A DNA stretch of 64,000 bases from Tepidamorphaceae bacterium. Its GTDB lineage: Bacteria > Pseudomonadota > Alphaproteobacteria > Rhizobiales > Tepidamorphaceae. The translations under genes and the position numbers were made by a program. Under the pieces are notes generated by a model. The model was not told the origin of the DNA, did not search any database, and was given only the letters and a program-made list of their open reading frames with translations. Shown one piece after another: positions 27,377-36,857 of this stretch. Where the stretch lies: positions 58,371-122,370 of the forward strand of contig JANQNT010000005.1 of assembly GCA_028279445.1 (NCBI GenBank), in the 5' to 3' direction. The first letter of the stretch is position 1, and each line of letters opens with the position of its first letter.

Positions 27377-30055
27377 CTACTCGGCGGCAAGCTCGTTTTG
27401 TTCAGGCGAGGTCGTGTTGACGAGACGCGCCTTGCCCGATGACACCATGTCGAAGGCGGCGACGAGCTGTGTGCTGGCGGGGTCGGTGCCATCCTCGGGC
27501 TGAAGCACCATTACCTCGTCGACCAGTTCGGCCAGATGCCGGCTCTCCTCGCGCGTGTACATCGCAGGGGCCACGAAGATGGCCGTGTCGTAGGCCTCGA
27601 CCATGGCGCCGGCGATGGTCATCACCGCATCGCGCGAAACGGTTTCGGGGTCCGCGTCGGGTCCCGACCCGATCAGATGCAGGCGGCTGTCGGGATCGCC
27701 GAACATGACCTCGTCGAAGCCGGCCGTTCCGTTCAGGAGATCGAAGAAGCCGGGACTGTCCTTCGCGCCGACGACGCGTTCGACCAGCCGCGAACCAGGC
27801 GTCGCCTCGATGAGGATCACCTTCTGGCCGCGCCCGGCCAGAAGACGGCCCAGCACAAAGGCGCTCTCGAACAATGACGTATCGACCCTCGCGGCGGTGA
27901 CGATGGCACCGGTGCCGCTGGTTTCCGGCCGCCAGGAAAACAGCGACTCAAGGTCGTCCTTTTCGGCAGCCGGTGCTGCCTTGGCTGGTTCGGGCTTCGA
28001 TGCCGGCGCGTCGGGAGTGGCCTTCTTCGGCTTCGGACGGCTGGCCTGAGCAACCACCTTCTTTGCCGCGGGAGGCGCTGCCTCCTGCGAGGTCTGCGCG
28101 TCCTGGGGGCCGGCCTTCTCCATCGCCGCATCGAAGGCTTCGGCGGCTGTGCGCTGCTGTTTCGGCGCAGGCCCAGGCGCAGGCTTTGCCTCGGCGGCAG
28201 ACGACGATCCGTCCGGGCTCTCCACATCGGCGCGGATGACACGGCGCATGGCCGCCGCGATCGCACCGCCGCCGGTGCCGGGTTTGGCGGCCGGTTGGGG
28301 CTGAGCGGGCACGGATTGCTCTGCCGGCCGGGCGGGCTTGGGGACCTGCCTGGCAGTCTCCGCCGGGGTATCGTCAGCAGCTTTCGCGTCGCCAGCGGGT
28401 GTCTGCTCGGGGGCTGGCTCCTCGTCCGCCACCGGCGCCTTGTCCGTTGCTGCTTGCTCGTCAGGAACCGGTTGGGGCGGCGGCGGTGCGGCTTCCTGCG
28501 GTGCCGGCGCGGGAGACTCGGGCTCCTGCGATGCGGGCTCCTGCGATGCGGGCTCGGGCGCATCGTCGAGAACCGGTTCGCGACGCGCCAGCGTGCCCTG
28601 CCCGGCGGCTGCCGTGCCGGCGGGTACGGGCACCGGCGCGCCAGCATATGCGCCGGCGAGTTCCAGCGTCAGCACGATGGCCCCGGAGATCGCGAAGGTG
28701 GCGATCATGGCGACCAGCGGAATCTGCTTCTTGGAGGGGAAGAACGCCTTCAGCGGAACCGTGGCGTGGGAGATGATGCGGGCGGTCAGCGGCGCGATGG
28801 CGTTGTCGGTACGCCCCACGGCTTCGCGATAGCGGGTCAGGTAGGTGGCCAGCAGATCGCGTTGCGCCTTGGCCTCGCGCTCCAGCGCACGCAACTGCAC
28901 CTCGTTCTCGTTGGCCAGCGCCACCGTCGTCTTGAGCGCCTCCATGCTCTTCTGGATCTGCTGCTCGCGGGCGGCGGCGACGGCGGCGTCGTTCTCCAGC
29001 CCGCGCACGAGCTTTTCGGCCTCCGCGCGCAGTTGCCGGTCCAGATTGGCCCGCTGGGCGTTCAGTTCCTTCATGCGCGGGTGAGCCGGCAGCAGCGTGG
29101 AGGACAGCTCGGCGATCTGCGCGCCGAGGCGCACCCGTTCTTCCTGCAGCCGCTGGATCAGGGCGGAATCGAAGACATCGCGCGCCTCGATGGTGCGGCC
29201 GCTTTCCAGCAGCTCGCGGATCAGCCGGGCGCGCGCCTGGGCGTCGGAGCGCTGGGCCCGCGCCTGGGTCAACTGGCTGGAGAGTTCGGACAACTCCTGC
29301 GCGGCGAGCGTGCGTCCGCCGACCCCGTCGGCGGCCGGGCTGGCGGCGGTGAACAGGCCGTTCTCGGCGCGGAACAGCTCCACATTGCGTTCCGCGTCGG
29401 CGACCTTGGCGCGCAGGTCGGCGATCTGGCCTTCCAGCCAACTGGAGGCCTCCGCCGTGCTTTGCACCGCATTGCGCCGCTGTATCTCGAGATAGGCCTC
29501 GGCCACCGCATTCGCGGCAGCCGCGCTCAACTCGTCGTCGCGCGACCAGAAGCTGATTTCCACGACGCGGGAATCGCGCACCGGAAGCACCTCAAGGCGC
29601 TCGAAATAGGCCCGGATGACCGCCTTCTCGGTGTTTGAATCGTTGCCGCCCTGGCCAAGCAGCGCGCGAAGGCTCTGCAGCAGGCCGCGCGGGCGCAGCG
29701 CAGGGTTGAACTCCGGCAGCTCATCGAGATCGAGTTTGTCGGCGACCATTCTGGCGACATCGACGGAACGGATCACCTGGACCTGGCTGGTGACCGCCTC
29801 GCGGTCGATGCGTTCGCGCGTGTCGGCGGCCTGGGGCCGGGTGAACGGCGTCTCCTGCTGTTCGATGAGGACAGTGGTGGTCGCCATGTAGCGCGGCGGC
29901 GTGACCAGCACGTAGGCCACGGCGGCCAGCGTCGCCAGCAGCGTGGGGATGATGATCCAGCCCTTGCGCCGGTAAAGCGCGCCGAGAAGGCCGAACAAGG
30001 TTACTTCGCTCGCCGGCTGGCCAGCGCCTGCAGACATGGCGGACTGCATACTCAT
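27377..30055 (-). CDS. Wzc/GumC-type polysaccharide co-polymerase with degenerate ATPase domain
   Basis: This 892-residue inner-membrane protein has a Wzz domain with TM1 (about 32-52), a long periplasmic coiled coil (about 190-420) and TM2 (about 445-470). A cytoplasmic linker rich in Pro, Ala and Glu (about 475-705) leads to a domain at 711-892 shaped like a BY-kinase. The Walker A lysine motif is missing (IVTAARVDTS instead of GEGKS), the Walker A' Asp is Glu (VILIEA), Walker B lacks its Asp (TAIFVAP) and there is no tyrosine cluster. It probably controls chain length and export without kinase activity. The ATG at 30055 sits 8-9 bases after AGGA. It is divergent from the Wza gene. Confidence 0.88.
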   Translation of the reverse strand: MSMQSAMSAGAGQPASEVTLFGLLGALYRRKGWIIIPTLLATLAAVAYVLVTPPRYMATTTVLIEQQETPFTRPQAADTRERIDREAVTSQVQVIRSVDVARMVADKLDLDELPEFNPALRPRGLLQSLRALLGQGGNDSNTEKAVIRAYFERLEVLPVRDSRVVEISFWSRDDELSAAAANAVAEAYLEIQRRNAVQSTAEASSWLEGQIADLRAKVADAERNVELFRAENGLFTAASPAADGVGGRTLAAQELSELSSQLTQARAQRSDAQARARLIRELLESGRTIEARDVFDSALIQRLQEERVRLGAQIAELSSTLLPAHPRMKELNAQRANLDRQLRAEAEKLVRGLENDAAVAAAREQQIQKSMEALKTTVALANENEVQLRALEREAKAQRDLLATYLTRYREAVGRTDNAIAPLTARIISHATVPLKAFFPSKKQIPLVAMIATFAISGAIVLTLELAGAYAGAPVPVPAGTAAAGQGTLARREPVLDDAPEPASQEPASQEPESPAPAPQEAAPPPPQPVPDEQAATDKAPVADEEPAPEQTPAGDAKAADDTPAETARQVPKPARPAEQSVPAQPQPAAKPGTGGGAIAAAMRRVIRADVESPDGSSSAAEAKPAPGPAPKQQRTAAEAFDAAMEKAGPQDAQTSQEAAPPAAKKVVAQASRPKPKKATPDAPASKPEPAKAAPAAEKDDLESLFSWRPETSGTGAIVTAARVDTSLFESAFVLGRLLAGRGQKVILIEATPGSRLVERVVGAKDSPGFFDLLNGTAGFDEVMFGDPDSRLHLIGSGPDADPETVSRDAVMTIAGAMVEAYDTAIFVAPAMYTREESRHLAELVDEVMVLQPEDGTDPASTQLVAAFDMVSSGKARLVNTTSPEQNELAAE

Positions 30056-30166
30056 CACGCGCGTTCCTGAAATTCAAACTTGCGTGGATCAAGCCATTTT
30101 ATGGTTTCCATCCCGTTAACCCGGTAAAACCCGGAACATTCTTCGATATGCGCGGTCAGCATTTCT

Positions 30167-30182
30167 TAACCACGCAAGGTTA
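30167..30182. promoter_or_regulatory. Dyad in the Wzc/Wza divergent promoter region
   Basis: TAACC (30167-30171) and GGTTA (30178-30182) are separated by 6 bases in the 167-base divergent gap, 40 bases before the Wza start. It is a possible operator for the polysaccharide locus. The regulator is unknown. Confidence 0.3.
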
Positions 30183-30222
30183 CCACTTCGAAACCATAGT
30201 TGCTTTGCCAAGGAGTTGTGGC

Positions 30223-30798
30223 ATGGCGTGTCCGGCCCGCCGCTTGATGTTGCTTTTCGTGCTTGCCCTGCTGTTGCCGGGGCTGGCGGCATGTACCTCG
30301 CGAACCTACGAGGACGCGCGTTTCGCGCAGTCCTTCAGCCAGCCCTACACGCTCGACAGCGGCGACCGGCTGCGCATCATCGTGTTCGGCCAGGAGAACC
30401 TGTCCAATATCTACGGGGTGGATGATGGCGGCATGGTGGCGATGCCGCTGATCGGCGCGGTGCAGGCACGCGGACGCACGCCCGAGCAGTTGCGCCAGTC
30501 GATCAGCGCTCGGCTTGGTGCCCAGTATCTCCGCGATCCCAACGTCTCGGTCGAAATCGAACGCTACCGGCCCTTCTTTGCCCTTGGTGAGGTCAACGCG
30601 GCCGGTCAGTTCTCCTACGTCTCCGACATGACCGGTGAAACCGCGGTCGCCATCGCCGGCGGCTTCTCGTCGCGGGCGCGCAAGGACGTGATGGTGATCT
30701 CCCGCAAGGTCGACGGCGTGGTCACCTCGCGGCAGGTGCCCATCAACCATCCCGTCATGCCCGGCGACACGGTGTACATCCTCGAACGCTGGTTCTAG
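30223..30798 (+). CDS. Polysaccharide export outer-membrane lipoprotein (Wza-like)
   Basis: This 191-residue protein has a lipoprotein signal ending LLPGLAAC (Cys24). Next comes a Poly_export domain (YTLDSGDRLRIIVFGQENLS, about 42-61) and a single SLBB-type domain (FALGEVNAAGQFSYV and following). It is the short form of the Wza channel family that carries polysaccharide across the periplasm and outer membrane. The ATG at 30223 follows AAGGAG by 7 bases. The glycosyltransferase gene starts 4 bases after its stop, so they form an operon. Confidence 0.93.
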   Translation: MACPARRLMLLFVLALLLPGLAACTSRTYEDARFAQSFSQPYTLDSGDRLRIIVFGQENLSNIYGVDDGGMVAMPLIGAVQARGRTPEQLRQSISARLGAQYLRDPNVSVEIERYRPFFALGEVNAAGQFSYVSDMTGETAVAIAGGFSSRARKDVMVISRKVDGVVTSRQVPINHPVMPGDTVYILERWF

Positions 30799-30802
30799 AC
30801 CC

Positions 30803-31945
30803 ATGAGCGGGCCGGGGCACGGGTCGCTGCGGATCGTTCACTGCCTGCGCGCGCCGGTCGGTGGACTGTGGCGTCATGTCCGCGATCTGGCCGGGGAACA
30901 GGCGCGGCTCGGACATCAGGTCGGCATCATCTGCGATGCATCGACCGGCGGCGAACGCGCGGCCGCCCAACTCAGCGAACTCGAACCGGCCTGCTCGCTC
31001 GGCATTCACCGTCTCGCCATGGCGCGGATGCCCGGCTTGGGCGACTTTAACCTGATCCGACAAGCCCATGCGAAGTTGAAGGAAATTGCGCCAGACGTCG
31101 TGCATGGACATGGCGCGAAGGGCGGGTTGCTGGCGCGTGCGCTGCCGGTCGAGACGCGCCTGGGCGCCCGCGCGGTCACAGCTTACACGCCGCATGGCGG
31201 CAGTCTCCACTTCCGCCCTGGTTCGTTGCAGGGCCTCGTGTTTCTGGCCGTCGAAAGGCTGCTCGAGAAGCGCACCGACGTGCTGCTGTTCGAGAGCGCC
31301 TATGCCCGCGACGCATTTGCCAAACGCGTGAGCGAACCGGGCTGCCATGTGGCGGTGGTCCACAACGGCGTGCGCGACAGCGAATTCGAGCCCGTTACGC
31401 TCGACGAGGATGCCAGCGATCTGATGTTCATCGGTGAGTTGCGTCAGGTGAAGGGCATCGACGTGCTGATCGCAGCACTGGAGTTGCTCGGGCAACGTGG
31501 CGATACGCCGACCCTGACCATCGTCGGCGACGGGCCGGATGAGGCGGCACTCAGGCGACAGGCCGAACCGCTCGGCGACCAGGTGCGTTTCGTCGGTGCC
31601 GAAGACGCCCGGCGCGCCTTTGCGCGGGCGCCGGCCGTGGTGATCCCGTCGCGGGCTGAATCCCTGCCCTACGTGGTCCTGGAGGCAGCAGCCGCGGAGC
31701 GGCCGATAATCGCCACGCGGGTGGGGGGAATCCACGAGATCTTCGGCCCGGACGCGACGCGGCTGATCCCGGCGGGCGATACGAGCGCACTGGCCGAGGC
31801 GATATCGAGGCTGATCGGCGAGCCGGAGGACGCCAAGGCGCTGGCGGCACGGCTGCGGGCGCGGGTGCATACCGACTTCAGCGTGCTGGCCATGGCGCGC
31901 GGCGCGCTGGAGGCCTACGAGCAGGCCCGCGCGAACCCCGGTTAA
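30803..31945 (+). CDS. Glycosyltransferase family 4
   Basis: This 380-residue GT-B enzyme has an N-terminal acceptor domain with a glycine-rich APVGGLWRHVRDLA, a HGHGAKGG motif near 109-116 and a C-terminal donor domain. The donor domain has GELRQVKGID, VGDGPD and the ESLPYVVLEAAA motif that binds the nucleotide-sugar (ESFGLVVLEA-like). It is a retaining transferase of the polysaccharide assembly line. The donor sugar cannot be read from sequence. It sits 4 bases after the Wza-like gene. Confidence 0.93.
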   Translation: MSGPGHGSLRIVHCLRAPVGGLWRHVRDLAGEQARLGHQVGIICDASTGGERAAAQLSELEPACSLGIHRLAMARMPGLGDFNLIRQAHAKLKEIAPDVVHGHGAKGGLLARALPVETRLGARAVTAYTPHGGSLHFRPGSLQGLVFLAVERLLEKRTDVLLFESAYARDAFAKRVSEPGCHVAVVHNGVRDSEFEPVTLDEDASDLMFIGELRQVKGIDVLIAALELLGQRGDTPTLTIVGDGPDEAALRRQAEPLGDQVRFVGAEDARRAFARAPAVVIPSRAESLPYVVLEAAAAERPIIATRVGGIHEIFGPDATRLIPAGDTSALAEAISRLIGEPEDAKALAARLRARVHTDFSVLAMARGALEAYEQARANPG

Positions 31946-31974
31946 CGTGCGTTTAGCAGAACCGTTAAACGGTT
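31942..31974. promoter_or_regulatory. CtrA-like half-site pair and palindrome before the initiating transferase gene
   Basis: TTAA-N7-TTAG (31942-31956) differs by one base from the CtrA consensus TTAA-N7-TTAA. It is followed by a perfect dyad AACCGT-TAA-ACGGTT (31960-31974). Both lie in the 112 bases before the start at 32058. They could be cell-cycle or locus-specific control sites. Confidence 0.3.
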
Positions 31975-32057
31975 TGTTGATCGGAGCCTGATACCCCTTG
32001 CCCGAGGGTTTCACGCGCGTGCACCGCCCGCGCAGCTCGATACTTGCGAATCGCACG

Positions 32058-33605
32058 ATGGGTGACAACAACATCACCAGGCAGCTTCTGTCGGAAGCCG
32101 CGAACGCCGCCGCCGGTGCGGCAGGCGCCCGGCCGCGACAGCAATCCGTGCAGCTCAGCCCGCAGGCCGAGCAGATCGCCGAAGCTGCCAGCAACCGGCG
32201 TATGTCGCCGGTGATCCTGTCCGGCGTGGTGCGCAGCATCGAAGCTGCGCTGGTCCTCGCGACCGCCCTGCTGTCCTATGCCGTCTACCTACGCAACGCG
32301 CCAGACATCGACACCAGTCTCTACGTGCTGGCGGTGGTCAGCATAACGACGCTGACGACGCTGGGCTTCCAGGCGGTGCAGATCTACTCGGTCTCCGCCT
32401 TCCGCCGCTACGTGCAAAGCCTCAGCCGCATCATGGCGGTGTGGATCGGCACGTTCGCCATCATGGCCGCCGTGGTGTTCTTCCTGAAAATCGGCGACAG
32501 CTACTCGCGCGGCTGGATCAGCATCTGGCTGGCCAGCGGCATCGTCAGCCTGACTGCCTTTCGCGCCGTGCTGGTTCCCATCGTGCGCAAGCTGTCGAAA
32601 ATGCAGGAACTCAACCGCCGCGCAGTGATTGTCGGTGGTGGGCCGGCCGGCGAGAAACTCATCGATGCGCTGGAGGGCTCCGACGAGGCCGATATCGAGA
32701 TCTTCGGCATCTTCGACGATCGCGGCGACGACCGCTCGCCGCGCAAAGTCGCCGGCTACGAAAAGCTCGGCACGGTGGACGAACTCGTCGCATTCTGCCG
32801 CACGGCATCCATCGACATGCTGATCGTGACGATCCCGATCACGGCGGAAAAGCGGGTGCTGGAAATCCTGCGCAAGCTGTGGGTGCTGCCCGTCGACATC
32901 CGTCTGTCGGCGCACACCAACAGGCTGCAGTTCAGGCCGCGCTCCTACTCCTACGTGGGCAGCGTGCCGATGCTCGATGTGTTCGACAAGCCGCTGCGCG
33001 ACTGGGACGCGATCATGAAAGGCGTGTTCGACAAGCTCGTGGCGGCCGGCATCCTGCTATTCGCCGCCCCGGTGATGCTCGCCGTCGCCGCGGCGGTGAG
33101 GCTGGAGAGCAAGGGACCCGCGCTGTTCAAACAGAAACGCTATGGCTTCAACAACGAGCTGATCGAGGTCTTCAAGTTCCGCTCGATGTACACCGAGCGG
33201 TGCGATGCCAACGCCGCCAAGCTGGTCACCAAGGACGATCCGCGCGTCACCCGGGTCGGGCGTTTCATCCGCAAGACGAGCCTGGATGAGCTGCCGCAAC
33301 TGTTCAACGTGCTGCGCGGCGAGCTTTCACTGGTCGGCCCGCGCCCCCATGCGTTGCAGGCCAAGGCCGCCGATCATCTCTACGACGACGTGGTCGACGG
33401 ATATTTCGCCCGCCACCGGGTCAAGCCGGGCATCACCGGTTGGGCGCAGGTCAATGGCTGGCGCGGCGAGACGGATACGCAGGAGAAGATCCAGCAGCGC
33501 GTCGCGCACGATCTCTACTACATCGAGAACTGGTCGATCTGGTTCGACATCTACATCCTGGCGATGACGCCGGTGTCGCTGATGGATACGCGGAGCGCGT
33601 ATTGA
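32058..33605 (+). CDS. Undecaprenyl-phosphate hexose-1-phosphate transferase (WcaJ/ExoY type)
   Basis: This 515-residue polyisoprenyl-phosphate transferase starts polysaccharide repeat assembly on undecaprenyl phosphate. It has four N-terminal transmembrane helices (about 55-180), a central CoA_binding_3 Rossmann-like domain ([14 protein letters not shown]), a fifth helix and the catalytic bac_transf domain. The catalytic domain shows [35 protein letters not shown] and VGPRPHA. The start is uncertain: ATG 32058 gives the usual length, and a TTG at 31998 would add 20 residues. The polymerase gene overlaps its stop by 4 bases. Confidence 0.92.
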   Translation: MGDNNITRQLLSEAANAAAGAAGARPRQQSVQLSPQAEQIAEAASNRRMSPVILSGVVRSIEAALVLATALLSYAVYLRNAPDIDTSLYVLAVVSITTLTTLGFQAVQIYSVSAFRRYVQSLSRIMAVWIGTFAIMAAVVFFLKIGDSYSRGWISIWLASGIVSLTAFRAVLVPIVRKLSKMQELNRRAVIVGGGPAGEKLIDALEGSDEADIEIFGIFDDRGDDRSPRKVAGYEKLGTVDELVAFCRTASIDMLIVTIPITAEKRVLEILRKLWVLPVDIRLSAHTNRLQFRPRSYSYVGSVPMLDVFDKPLRDWDAIMKGVFDKLVAAGILLFAAPVMLAVAAAVRLESKGPALFKQKRYGFNNELIEVFKFRSMYTERCDANAAKLVTKDDPRVTRVGRFIRKTSLDELPQLFNVLRGELSLVGPRPHALQAKAADHLYDDVVDGYFARHRVKPGITGWAQVNGWRGETDTQEKIQQRVAHDLYYIENWSIWFDIYILAMTPVSLMDTRSAY

Positions 33606-34843
33606 CCGCCACGGCCGCCTCGCGCCCCGACGTCGCACAAGGCTTGCGCCATCTGGCCGGCGCGCTGCTGCCGATTGTCCTGTGGGTGACGGTGTTCGGC
33701 GGCGCCTTCGTGTTCATCGAGCCCTCGCCGTATGAATTCGCCTTCGTGCTGCTGACCGCCGTGGTGCTGATGCGCGGTATGGCCGTGCCGGTGGTGCTGG
33801 TGGTGCCGTTCGTTCTGCTGGCGCTGTTCAATGTCGGCGGGGTGCTGTCGCTGCTTGAGATCGACAGCCCCAGCACGCGCCAGGTCCAGTTCATCGCGAT
33901 TTCGTTCTATCTCGCGCTGACGACCTTCATCCTGGCGCTGATCGTGGCCGAAGACCCCGACCGCCTGCGCATCATCCGTTCGGCATCGATCGTGGCGGCG
34001 CTGGTCACCGCGCTGGCGGGGATTGCCGGCTACTTCAACGTCGCGGGTCTCGCCGAACTGTTCACCGAGAACGATCGCGCGCGGGGCACCTTCAAGGACC
34101 CCAACGTGATGGGGCCGTTCCTGATCCTGCCGGCGCTGTTCCTGCTCGGCAACCTGCTCAATGGGCGCAAGCGCGACATGCTGGCCGCGCTGATCCCGCT
34201 CGCAATCATCATGACGGCGCTGCTGCTGTCGTTCTCGCGCGGCGCCTGGGGCCATGTGGTGCTGTCCTTCATCGCTTTCGGCTGGCTGAGCTTCGTCACC
34301 AGTTCCTCATCGGGCGCACGGATCAAGATCGTTGTCTCGGCCCTGGCCGCGGTGCTGGCGGCGATGATGCTGGTGGCGGCGATGCTGAGCGTGCCGCAGG
34401 TCGCGGAGCTGTTCCAGGAACGCGCCAAGCTGGTGCAGTCCTACGACGCCGGCGAGCGCGGCCGCTTCGGCAAGCACCGAGCGGCGATCCCGGACCTGTT
34501 CAAACACCCCAACGGCTACGGCGCGTTGCAGTTCCGCTACCGCTTCGGCGAGGACCCCCACAACGTCTACATCAACGCATTTGCCTCCTATGGCTGGCTC
34601 GGCGGCATCACCTATCTGGCCTTCACGCTGATCACGCTGCTGGCGGCCGCCGTCACCGTGTTCAGGCGAACGCCGATGCAGCCCTACGCCATCGCCTTCG
34701 CGTCGACCTTCGGCGTTCTGACGCTGCTCGGCCTGGTGATCGACACCGATCACTGGCGCCACTACTACCTGCTGGCGGGCTGCATATGGGGCATGTACGC
34801 GGCGACGCTGCGCTATCGCGCCCCGCCCCGTAACGTCTCCTGA
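33602..34843 (+). CDS. O-antigen polymerase/ligase-like membrane protein
   Basis: This protein of about 413 residues has 10-12 hydrophobic segments, a GTFKDPNVMGPFL segment and SFSRGAWG. It has a large periplasmic loop ending HPNGYGALQFRYRFGEDPHNVYINAFASYG, as in Wzy_C/WaaL proteins (the HN-x-YI-x-A motif). It would polymerise or ligate the glycan on the periplasmic face. The start is TTG at 33602, which overlaps the upstream TGA (TTGA) and follows GGAG by 6 bases. No ATG fits, because the in-frame ATG upstream lies deep inside the previous gene. Confidence 0.85.
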   Translation: MTATAASRPDVAQGLRHLAGALLPIVLWVTVFGGAFVFIEPSPYEFAFVLLTAVVLMRGMAVPVVLVVPFVLLALFNVGGVLSLLEIDSPSTRQVQFIAISFYLALTTFILALIVAEDPDRLRIIRSASIVAALVTALAGIAGYFNVAGLAELFTENDRARGTFKDPNVMGPFLILPALFLLGNLLNGRKRDMLAALIPLAIIMTALLLSFSRGAWGHVVLSFIAFGWLSFVTSSSSGARIKIVVSALAAVLAAMMLVAAMLSVPQVAELFQERAKLVQSYDAGERGRFGKHRAAIPDLFKHPNGYGALQFRYRFGEDPHNVYINAFASYGWLGGITYLAFTLITLLAAAVTVFRRTPMQPYAIAFASTFGVLTLLGLVIDTDHWRHYYLLAGCIWGMYAATLRYRAPPRNVS

Positions 34844-34970
34844 CACAACCCTGAGAACGCACGCGGCGCGTCCCGACATGGGCCACAACTGTGCCGCGAT
34901 CCGGCCGGTCCGGCATGCGCAGCATGATCGCGGACGCCGCCTTCCAGCGCCAATAGAGCCGATTCCGCCC

Positions 34971-35007
34971 CGGAAACACGTGTTTTCCGTGACCGACCAC
35001 TGGTCGG
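34971..35007. promoter_or_regulatory. Two adjacent palindromes upstream of the EptA-like gene
   Basis: CGGAAA and TTTCCG arms surround CACGTGT (34971-34989), with a G-box-like CACGTG at the centre. Four bases later CCGACC-ACT-GGTCGG (34993-35007) is perfect. Both lie about 110-140 bases before the start at 35115, in an otherwise gene-free gap of 271 bases. They are likely operator sites or RNA hairpins. Confidence 0.4.
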
Positions 35008-35114
35008 GCCCGTTGCCGTGACCGGCTGGCACGGAACTTTCACCCCCTACCCGATGCCGTTTTGTTTCGAAACACGAGCCGCAGCGAATGCGGCCCCATC
35101 GGGAGTTGGTTCGG

Positions 35115-36857
35115 ATGAGGGATCCCTGCCACGCGAAAGAACCGACTGACCGGGCGCCCCGGCGGCGCTTCGAGGTACGTCTGGGAATTGCCGTCTTTCT
35201 GCTCGCCGCCGCCGTCGTCGCCAGCACCATCGGCTTCGGCGCACGCATCGCGCTGCTGATCGAGCAGGAGCGCCTGCTGCATCTGGCCGTCTATCTCGGC
35301 ATCTGGGGCTTCACGCTCGGCTGTCTGCTCATCGCCGCCACGCAACCGGTGCGCGCGGTGCGCTGGTTCTGGGCGCTGGTGTTGTCGCTGTCGGCGGCGT
35401 CCGCGCAGCTCTATCACTCGGTGAGCGGAGGCGAGCTTGGCGCCTTTGACGTGGTCTCGCTGTGGCAGGCCGGCCATGAGGCGGAGCGGGCGCTGGAGCA
35501 GTATGCGGCGCACCTGATCTGGCCATCGGCCATCTTCGCCTTCTCGCTGGCCGCACTGCTGTCCTGGCCGGACCCGCGCCGGCCGCTGATCCGCAGGTTC
35601 GCCACCCTGATGTGCTGGGCGCCGCTGCTGCCCATGGTGGCCATCGGCGGCATCGTGGTGATCAAGGAAGGTGGCGGCTCGCAAGGCATGCCGCAGCATT
35701 TCGCGCCGCTCGCGGTCAGTGCCGTGACGCTGTCCAAGCTGGCCGTCAACGATAGTCCCGCGCGCCAGGGTGTCGCCGCAGCCCCATCGGGCGAGCGCGC
35801 GGTCAACAACATCGTGCTGATCGTCGATGAGAGTATCCGCCCGGACTATCTCGACTGGCGGCCCGGCAACCCGTTCACGCCGATGCTGGCGCTGCTGCGC
35901 AAGCGGATGGTCAATTTCGGCCCGGCGGCGTCGGGCGGCACATGCAGCCACTACGCCAACGCCCTGATCAGGCTTGGCGCGGCGCAGGACGACGTGATCG
36001 TCAGCGTCAAGACCAATCCGACGATCTGGGCCTATGCCAAGGCGGCCGGCTACCGCACCGTGTTCATCGACGCGCAGGCGGCCGTCAATACCGGCGGCGC
36101 GAAGCTGCAGAACTTCATGACGCCGACGGAGACCGCGCTGATCGACCGGATGGTATCGTTCGGCGATGCGCCCATTCCGGATCTCGATTTCCGCCTGCTG
36201 GAGGTCATCCAGGAGGAACTGGCCGGCGACGAGCCGGTGTTCATCTACGCCAACAAGAACGGCGCGCACTTCCCCTATGACAGCGGCTATCCCGCCGATC
36301 GGGCGCTGTTCGGGCCGCTGGACACGGACATTTCGGGATCGTCGACACCGACCCTGATCAACTCCTACCGCAACAACCTGAGCTGGACCGTCGATCGCTT
36401 CTTCGGCCAGCTCATCGGCACCAGCACCTTCGAGGACACGCTGCTGCTGTACACCTCCGACCACGGCCAGAACTTCGAGGTCGGGCAACTGCCCCATTGC
36501 GGCGTGACCGATCCCGACCCGCGCGAGGCGCTGGTGCCGATGCTGGCGGTCACCGATCAGCCCGAACTGCGCAAAGAGCTCTACCTCACCGCCGCTCGGC
36601 TCTACGCCAGGACCAGCCACTTCCGCATCACCCCGACGCTGCTGGCGCTGATGGGCTATGACGCCGACATGGTCCGGGCCGCCTATGGGCCGGGGCTGCT
36701 CGATCCCGACCGGACGCCGGTAGCGTTCACCTCGGGCGACGTGTTCGGCCTGTTCAAGGACGAGGTGCGCTGGAACGAGATCGACCTGCAGCGCGACTAC
36801 CTGGAGCCGCACGCCCGGCAGATGGGGTCGGAGATCGCTGGTGGACTGGGGAACTAA
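35115..36857 (+). CDS. EptA-like membrane phosphotransferase (alkaline-phosphatase superfamily)
   Basis: This 580-residue protein has about five transmembrane helices (20-185) and a periplasmic sulfatase-like domain. Residues corresponding to EptA metal and nucleophile sites are present: Asp238-Glu239 (IVDES), Thr276 (SGGTCSHYAN) and Asp449-His450 (TSDHGQ). Such enzymes move phosphoethanolamine or a similar head group from phospholipid to lipid A or a glycan, releasing diacylglycerol. The ATG at 35115 follows GGGAG by 9 bases. An ATG at 35088 is less likely. It converges with a diacylglycerol-kinase-like gene, overlapping by 4 bases. Confidence 0.85.
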   Translation: MRDPCHAKEPTDRAPRRRFEVRLGIAVFLLAAAVVASTIGFGARIALLIEQERLLHLAVYLGIWGFTLGCLLIAATQPVRAVRWFWALVLSLSAASAQLYHSVSGGELGAFDVVSLWQAGHEAERALEQYAAHLIWPSAIFAFSLAALLSWPDPRRPLIRRFATLMCWAPLLPMVAIGGIVVIKEGGGSQGMPQHFAPLAVSAVTLSKLAVNDSPARQGVAAAPSGERAVNNIVLIVDESIRPDYLDWRPGNPFTPMLALLRKRMVNFGPAASGGTCSHYANALIRLGAAQDDVIVSVKTNPTIWAYAKAAGYRTVFIDAQAAVNTGGAKLQNFMTPTETALIDRMVSFGDAPIPDLDFRLLEVIQEELAGDEPVFIYANKNGAHFPYDSGYPADRALFGPLDTDISGSSTPTLINSYRNNLSWTVDRFFGQLIGTSTFEDTLLLYTSDHGQNFEVGQLPHCGVTDPDPREALVPMLAVTDQPELRKELYLTAARLYARTSHFRITPTLLALMGYDADMVRAAYGPGLLDPDRTPVAFTSGDVFGLFKDEVRWNEIDLQRDYLEPHARQMGSEIAGGLGN

